Assembly (NCBI RefSeq): GCF_900096965.1
Contig: NZ_FMYM01000012.1
Span: forward strand, 1 to 64,000
DNA from: Shouchella lonarensis
GTDB taxonomy: Bacteria; Bacillota; Bacilli; Bacillales; Bacillaceae_D
Direction of reading: 5' to 3'
Length of the DNA stretch: 64,000 nt
In this document: positions 62,781 to 64,000 of the stretch, piece after piece
Layout: the number at the start of each line of letters is the position of its first letter
Numbering within the stretch: position 1 is the first letter of the stretch
Made by a program: the position numbers and the translations under genes
The notes under the pieces: generated by a model
What the model was told of the DNA's origin: nothing
The model's database searches: none
What the model saw: only the letters and a program-made list of their open reading frames with translations

Positions 62781-64000
62781 TTAGCCTCTTCCTAACACCA
62801 ATCTTCTTGATGTAATCTTTTTCTTGTTCCATTCAAATTCATGATCCTTGTCTAATTCACAAATAATTCCCTTTCCAACGAGAGCTTTAAATTTATCGTC
62901 TAATCGAATAAGCGCTTGAACTAAGCACATACGATCATCATCGTACTTTTTCCATAAATAAATCGGTTCGACAAAAAAATCTTCATTTGAAAAAATCATC
63001 CATAAATCAAATGTTTCTTTTTGTTCAAACCAACTTTCTTTCTCATCCAAGGACAAGTTTGCTAAATCTTCAATATGATACTGTCCTTTTTCTAAAAGCT
63101 CTTTGAAAACAGGTTTCCAAGCACGCGCAATTTGTTCCCAATCGATTGTTTTCACTTCAAAAACCTCTTCATTTTCATTGTCGGTCTCCTCTCCCTCGTC
63201 AATATTACTTTTATCTAAAGAAAATTCATGTACTTCCCATGTCCATTCTAAAGGAAGCATAAATTCTGTCGTGGGAGAAAATAAAGGTTCGATAATATAC
63301 ATCATCGTTTCAGCGTTTAATATCCCTTTAGCAAGAATAAGATCTTCATAAATATCTTTCTTCAAAGAAGAAGTAGATACATTCCAGAGTTTCTCTGTGT
63401 GATCGATTCTTAATTCTAGCTGGATATCAAATGTTTCAATATACAATTTTGCTAATTTATCATGTAAACGCCGAGAATCCTCTACGTCATCTAAAATTTC
63501 GTCGATAATCTGCACAGAATCTTGGTGCTCTGGCAATTTCTTTACTCTTCCTAGTTGTCGCTGTATCTCCTGAAAGTTCTTCTCTTCTTCTTTAAATTGG
63601 TTCCTAATTTCTTGTTCCTGTGACCCTCTTCTTTCGAATTCTTCACTTAGCAATAATTTAGGGTTCTGAATCAGTTCTCTTTGTGTTTCCCTTTCTCGAT
63701 TCACCAATACTTTCACCCGTGTACGCAAATCCTGTATACGACGTGAGGCTCTCGAAAAATTCCCGTTTCTAATCAGCTGCAAACTATATAATTGTTCGAT
63801 ATCAATAGAAAGCTCTTCTTGCATTTCTCTACTGATAAAGATGAGGTTTTGCGATATCTCACTTAATTTATAAACGGTATCTCCACCTTCTTCCCACCTT
63901 GAATATAGACGGTCATCTTCTAAATATCGATATTCCATATGTTTGAATTGTTTTGAAGCAGGGTGATAGTAAGAAGAGGAAAAAGGATTTTGTTGTTTTG
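62781..64000 (-). CDS. Kleisin/JetA-like subunit of the SMC complex, 5' end outside the window
   Basis: The frame is open from 62781 to the right edge of the window (at least 406 codons). An internal ATG at 63938 (MEYRYLEDDRLYSRWEE) has no RBS, and the residues before it (SSSYYHPASKQFKH) read as protein, so the true start lies outside. The part seen is mostly helical with a coiled-coil (NFSRASRRIQDLRTRVKVLV, EFERRGSQEQEIRNQFKEEE) and a C-terminal winged-helix-like end. By position and size it is the JetA/MukF kleisin-like partner. Confidence 0.65.
   Translation of the reverse strand, partial: KQQNPFSSSYYHPASKQFKHMEYRYLEDDRLYSRWEEGGDTVYKLSEISQNLIFISREMQEELSIDIEQLYSLQLIRNGNFSRASRRIQDLRTRVKVLVNRERETQRELIQNPKLLLSEEFERRGSQEQEIRNQFKEEEKNFQEIQRQLGRVKKLPEHQDSVQIIDEILDDVEDSRRLHDKLAKLYIETFDIQLELRIDHTEKLWNVSTSSLKKDIYEDLILAKGILNAETMMYIIEPLFSPTTEFMLPLEWTWEVHEFSLDKSNIDEGEETDNENEEVFEVKTIDWEQIARAWKPVFKELLEKGQYHIEDLANLSLDEKESWFEQKETFDLWMIFSNEDFFVEPIYLWKKYDDDRMCLVQALIRLDDKFKALVGKGIICELDKDHEFEWNKKKITSRRLVLGRG

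Noticed and set aside
1-64000. rRNA, tRNA, CRISPR arrays and insertion-sequence transposases
   Set aside because: No conserved rRNA text, cloverleaf-like tRNA sequence, spaced direct repeats or transposase motifs were found on reading the window.

Overview
The window looks like chromosome of a low-to-mid-GC, spore-former-type Firmicute, most likely a Bacillaceae member. Ribosome binding sites are strong AGGAGG/GGAGG types, promoters are sigma-A like, and the families are typical Bacillus accessory genes: a BceRSAB-type detoxification module, a LysM-CAP secreted protein, a holin-like type I toxin, DUF4260, DUF1272 and GyrI-like proteins. No rRNA, tRNA or CRISPR array was seen. Almost every gene lies on the minus strand, so operons read from right to left. 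The species is inference; no identifying gene is present.

Layout from left to right. 0.1-0.6 kb: a probable type I toxin-antitoxin locus, with a 34-aa hydrophobic toxin on minus and a convergent antisense RNA on plus. 0.7-4.6 kb: a heterodimeric ABC exporter and a cupin. 4.7-9.25 kb: a compact cluster that looks like an undescribed microcin-C-like RiPP system. It holds an ArpU/sigma-region-4-like regulator, two nearly identical 27-aa peptides, a large E1/ThiF-like enzyme with a C-terminal HExxH peptidase-like domain, and an MFS exporter. 9.25-12.3 kb: an ABC-F ATPase behind a leader with a 40-aa upstream ORF and an attenuator-like hairpin. 12.3-25.5 kb: a long run of small housekeeping and detoxification enzymes (Nudix, GNAT, phosphotransferases, methyltransferases, histidine phosphatases, MBL-fold), many of them broken. 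25.5-26.2 kb: a secreted LysM-CAP protein on plus, apparently leaderless. 26.2-30.9 kb: a DMT transporter, an epimerase-like protein, a VOC protein and an ORF-less group II intron.

30.9-38.3 kb: a Bce-type module (response regulator, intramembrane-sensing kinase and two tandem copies of ATPase plus permease). A scrap of the kinase 3' end left between the copies marks a recent tandem duplication. 38.4-40.1 kb: a metal/metalloid-type unit of a Cys-rich MarR regulator, an ArsP-type permease and a 40-aa double-CysCys peptide, with three copies of an operator-like motif. 40.2-53.7 kb: more small enzymes, including tandem duplicated methyltransferases, a GNAT-pentapeptide fusion, a serine hydrolase, an isochorismatase-like hydrolase and a nucleotidyltransferase, again with several pseudogenes.

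53.8-64.0 kb: a defence-type operon. A 1203-aa Mrr-nuclease/STAND-like P-loop protein lies downstream of a three-gene SMC complex (kleisin-like partner running off the right edge, MukE/JetB-like subunit, 1486-aa SMC-like ATPase). This resembles a Wadjet/Mks system, but no JetD-type nuclease is seen after the SMC gene, where the Mrr-STAND gene sits instead.

At least eight genes carry single frameshifts or in-frame stops, so either this accessory region is decaying or the assembly has local errors. The two most interesting systems are the E1-like/HExxH peptide cluster (4.8-9.2 kb) and the SMC plus Mrr-STAND operon (53.8-64 kb).
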